64,000 nucleotides of DNA, taken from NCBI GenBank assembly GCA_910576955.1, contig CAJTJB010000005.1:62001-126000 (forward strand), in the 5' to 3' direction. The stretch's first letter is position 1. Each line of letters starts with the position of its first letter. Made by a program: the position numbers and the translations under genes. The DNA comes from an uncultured Alphaproteobacteria bacterium (GTDB lineage Bacteria; Pseudomonadota; Alphaproteobacteria; RF32; CAG-239). Below, piece after piece: positions 62,808 through 64,000 of the stretch. Below the pieces are notes generated by a model. The model did not search any database and was not told the DNA's origin. It worked only from the letters and a program-made list of their open reading frames with translations.

Positions 62808-63683
62808 TTACTGCATAAGTTCTATGGCTTTAGTTATTTTTTTTATGGAATTAAGTTCTATTTGCCGGACGCGTTCTTTAGAGATGTTATACGTTTTGCT
62901 TAAATCATCAAGCGTGATAGTCTTTTCGTATAAGCGCCGTTTAAACAAAATGTCTTTTTCACGCTTGTTCAAAACATATAACGCCTGATTAAACATTTTG
63001 CGCCGATATTTAATTGTTTCGGCATGGGCAAGGCTCTCTTCCTGATTCGGTTTGTTATCAGAAATAAAATCCATCCATTCGGTAGCTCCGTCCGAATCAC
63101 CGTCTATCAGGGCATTTAATGAACCGTCATGAGATTTTAAGCGCATATTCATATCCGTTACATCCTGCACGCTGACATCTAAAGACTTTGCAATATCTTT
63201 CAAAATATGCTGCGAAAGTTCTCTGTCATCAATCAGATTAAGGCGGTTTTTGATTTTGCGCAGGTTGAAAAACAGTTTTTTTTGCGCGGCGGTTGTTCCT
63301 AATTTAACCAAAGACCATGAATTAAGAATATATTTTTGCACCGAAGCCTTAATCCACCAAAGCGCATAGGTTGAAAATCTAAACCCTTTCTCGGGTGCAA
63401 ATTTATCAATCGCATACATTAGCCCGATGTTTCCTTCCGAAATCATTTCCCCCACCGGCAGACCGTATCCGCGGTATTTTGACACCACCTTAACAACAAG
63501 CCGCAAGTGTGAGGTAATCAGTTTATAGGCAATTTCCTTGTCTTTGGTTTGCTGATAACGTGAAGCCAAATCAAATTCTTCTTCCAGAGATAAGATAGGA
63601 TATTTTTTGATAGAATGCAGATACCTTGAAAGATTTTCTTCAGGTGAAAAGTCAAGTCCGTTTAGAATAGGTTGTTCACTCAT
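62808..63683 (-). CDS. rpoH: Heat-shock sigma factor sigma-32
   Basis: RpoH directs RNA polymerase to heat-shock promoters. The 291-residue product has sigma region 2 (LRLVVKVVSKYRGYGLPVGE, GNIGLMYAIDKF, RFSTYALWWIKASVQKYI), the RpoH box as QKKLFFNLRK (about 134-143), and region 4 with DDLSKTYNISKERVRQIE. The RpoH box separates it from the housekeeping sigma. The ribosome binding site AGGAGAG lies five bases before the ATG and can pair with an upstream CTCTCCT, so translation may be temperature-controlled. rluD lies upstream, as in other alphaproteobacteria. Confidence 0.95.
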   Translation of the reverse strand: MSEQPILNGLDFSPEENLSRYLHSIKKYPILSLEEEFDLASRYQQTKDKEIAYKLITSHLRLVVKVVSKYRGYGLPVGEMISEGNIGLMYAIDKFAPEKGFRFSTYALWWIKASVQKYILNSWSLVKLGTTAAQKKLFFNLRKIKNRLNLIDDRELSQHILKDIAKSLDVSVQDVTDMNMRLKSHDGSLNALIDGDSDGATEWMDFISDNKPNQEESLAHAETIKYRRKMFNQALYVLNKREKDILFKRRLYEKTITLDDLSKTYNISKERVRQIELNSIKKITKAIELMQ

Positions 63684-63688
63684 AATTT

Positions 63689-63715
63689 CTCTCCTAAAAG
63701 TTGACTAGAGGAGAG
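63689..63715 (-). promoter_or_regulatory. Hairpin covering the rpoH ribosome binding site
   Basis: In the rpoH leader, CTCTCCT (63715-63709) can pair with AGGAGAG (63695-63689), the ribosome binding site, leaving a 13-base loop. The seven-base stem would block translation at low temperature. This resembles an RNA thermometer in logic but not in sequence; it is a prediction from pairing only. Confidence 0.45.
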
Positions 63716-63801
63716 TTTATAGCTTAAAATTTTTTCCACAATCTAGACATTAGTTCTATTGTTATTAATGATTTTTTAATAAAATACAACGGGTTAATAA
63801 A

Positions 63802-64000
63802 CTAAAGTCTATAATTTTCCAGCTGTTTTTTCAACAGTTGTAAATCCTCTGGAAAGTCTGCCTGAAAAGTAAGTTTTTTACCGGTGCGGGGGTGAATAAA
63901 ACCCAGCGAGGCAGCGTGCAGCGCTTGTCTGGGAAAAGAGTTGACAAAGCTCTTAACAGGTTCGGGCAGTTTTAAAATGCTCTTTTTGCCTTTATAAACC
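63802..64000 (-). CDS. rluD: Ribosomal large-subunit pseudouridine synthase D, C-terminal end
   Basis: Only the last 66 codons lie in the window; the gene runs off the right edge. The translation contains SFPRQALHAASLGFIHPRTG, the conserved C-terminal block of the RluC/RluD family of pseudouridine synthases, and ends LLKKQLENYRL. RluD modifies helix 69 of 23S rRNA. The position directly upstream of rpoH on the same strand is the usual alphaproteobacterial order and supports RluD over RluC. The catalytic Asp lies outside the window. Confidence 0.85.
   Translation of the reverse strand, partial: VYKGKKSILKLPEPVKSFVNSFPRQALHAASLGFIHPRTGKKLTFQADFPEDLQLLKKQLENYRL

Overview
The window looks like a piece of the chromosome of an AT-rich alphaproteobacterium with a full lipopolysaccharide-type envelope. 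This is inferred from gene content and order: mnmE-mnmG-rsmG-parA-parB with parS sites, an IalB-like protein in front of rlmN, radA-cvpA, envC-ctpA-rppH, lpxC-bamD-recN, a short HprK kinase beside tsaE, and rpoH next to rluD. No tRNA, rRNA operon, insertion sequence, prophage or CRISPR array was seen. The one structural RNA gene recognised is rnpB. Coding is dense and the longest gene-free stretch (737 bases, after recN) holds the most unusual sequence of the window.

Layout. 1-1078: a partial membrane protein and a broken HAD hydrolase. 1217-8279: tRNA modification (mnmE, mnmG), 16S rRNA methylation (rsmG) and chromosome partition (parA, parB). An unrecognised 443-residue gene is inserted between mnmE and mnmG, and three parS or parS-like sites lie inside coding regions. 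8562-19311: cca, ialB-like, rlmN, a CDF metal transporter, a two-gene ABC transporter with a giant fused permease, anmK, tyrS and a small membrane protein. 19349-34640: an unbroken minus-strand run of gpmI, envC-like, ctpA, rppH, a BatA/BatB-C/BatD group with DUF4381, a degenerate nuclease-like protein, tsaE, hprK, mlaE, mlaF, radA and cvpA. 34808-41519: a porin with an overlapping regulator, tolQ-tolR-tolA, small and secreted unknowns, and a uracil-DNA glycosylase. 41653-49472: TPR protein, glmM, an outer-membrane barrel, rnpB, lpxC, bamD, recN. 49473-50209: five copies of a structured repeat. 50210-64000: a SLOG and a LOG protein, tgt, a J-domain protein, a degenerate MinD-like protein, a solute-binding-like protein, a GST, a lipoprotein, an RND efflux operon, rpoH and the end of rluD.

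How it fits together. Most genes maintain the envelope: lipid A (lpxC), peptidoglycan precursors and recycling (glmM, anmK), septal and periplasmic hydrolysis (envC-like, ctpA), outer-membrane assembly and lipid traffic (bamD, mlaEF), Tol energy coupling and efflux. A second group handles translation and tRNA. The strongest leads for something new are the repeat cluster at 49544-50197, whose last copy ends in a terminator directly in front of a SLOG gene; a hairpin that hides the ribosome binding site of rpoH; and the orphan gene inside the partition locus.
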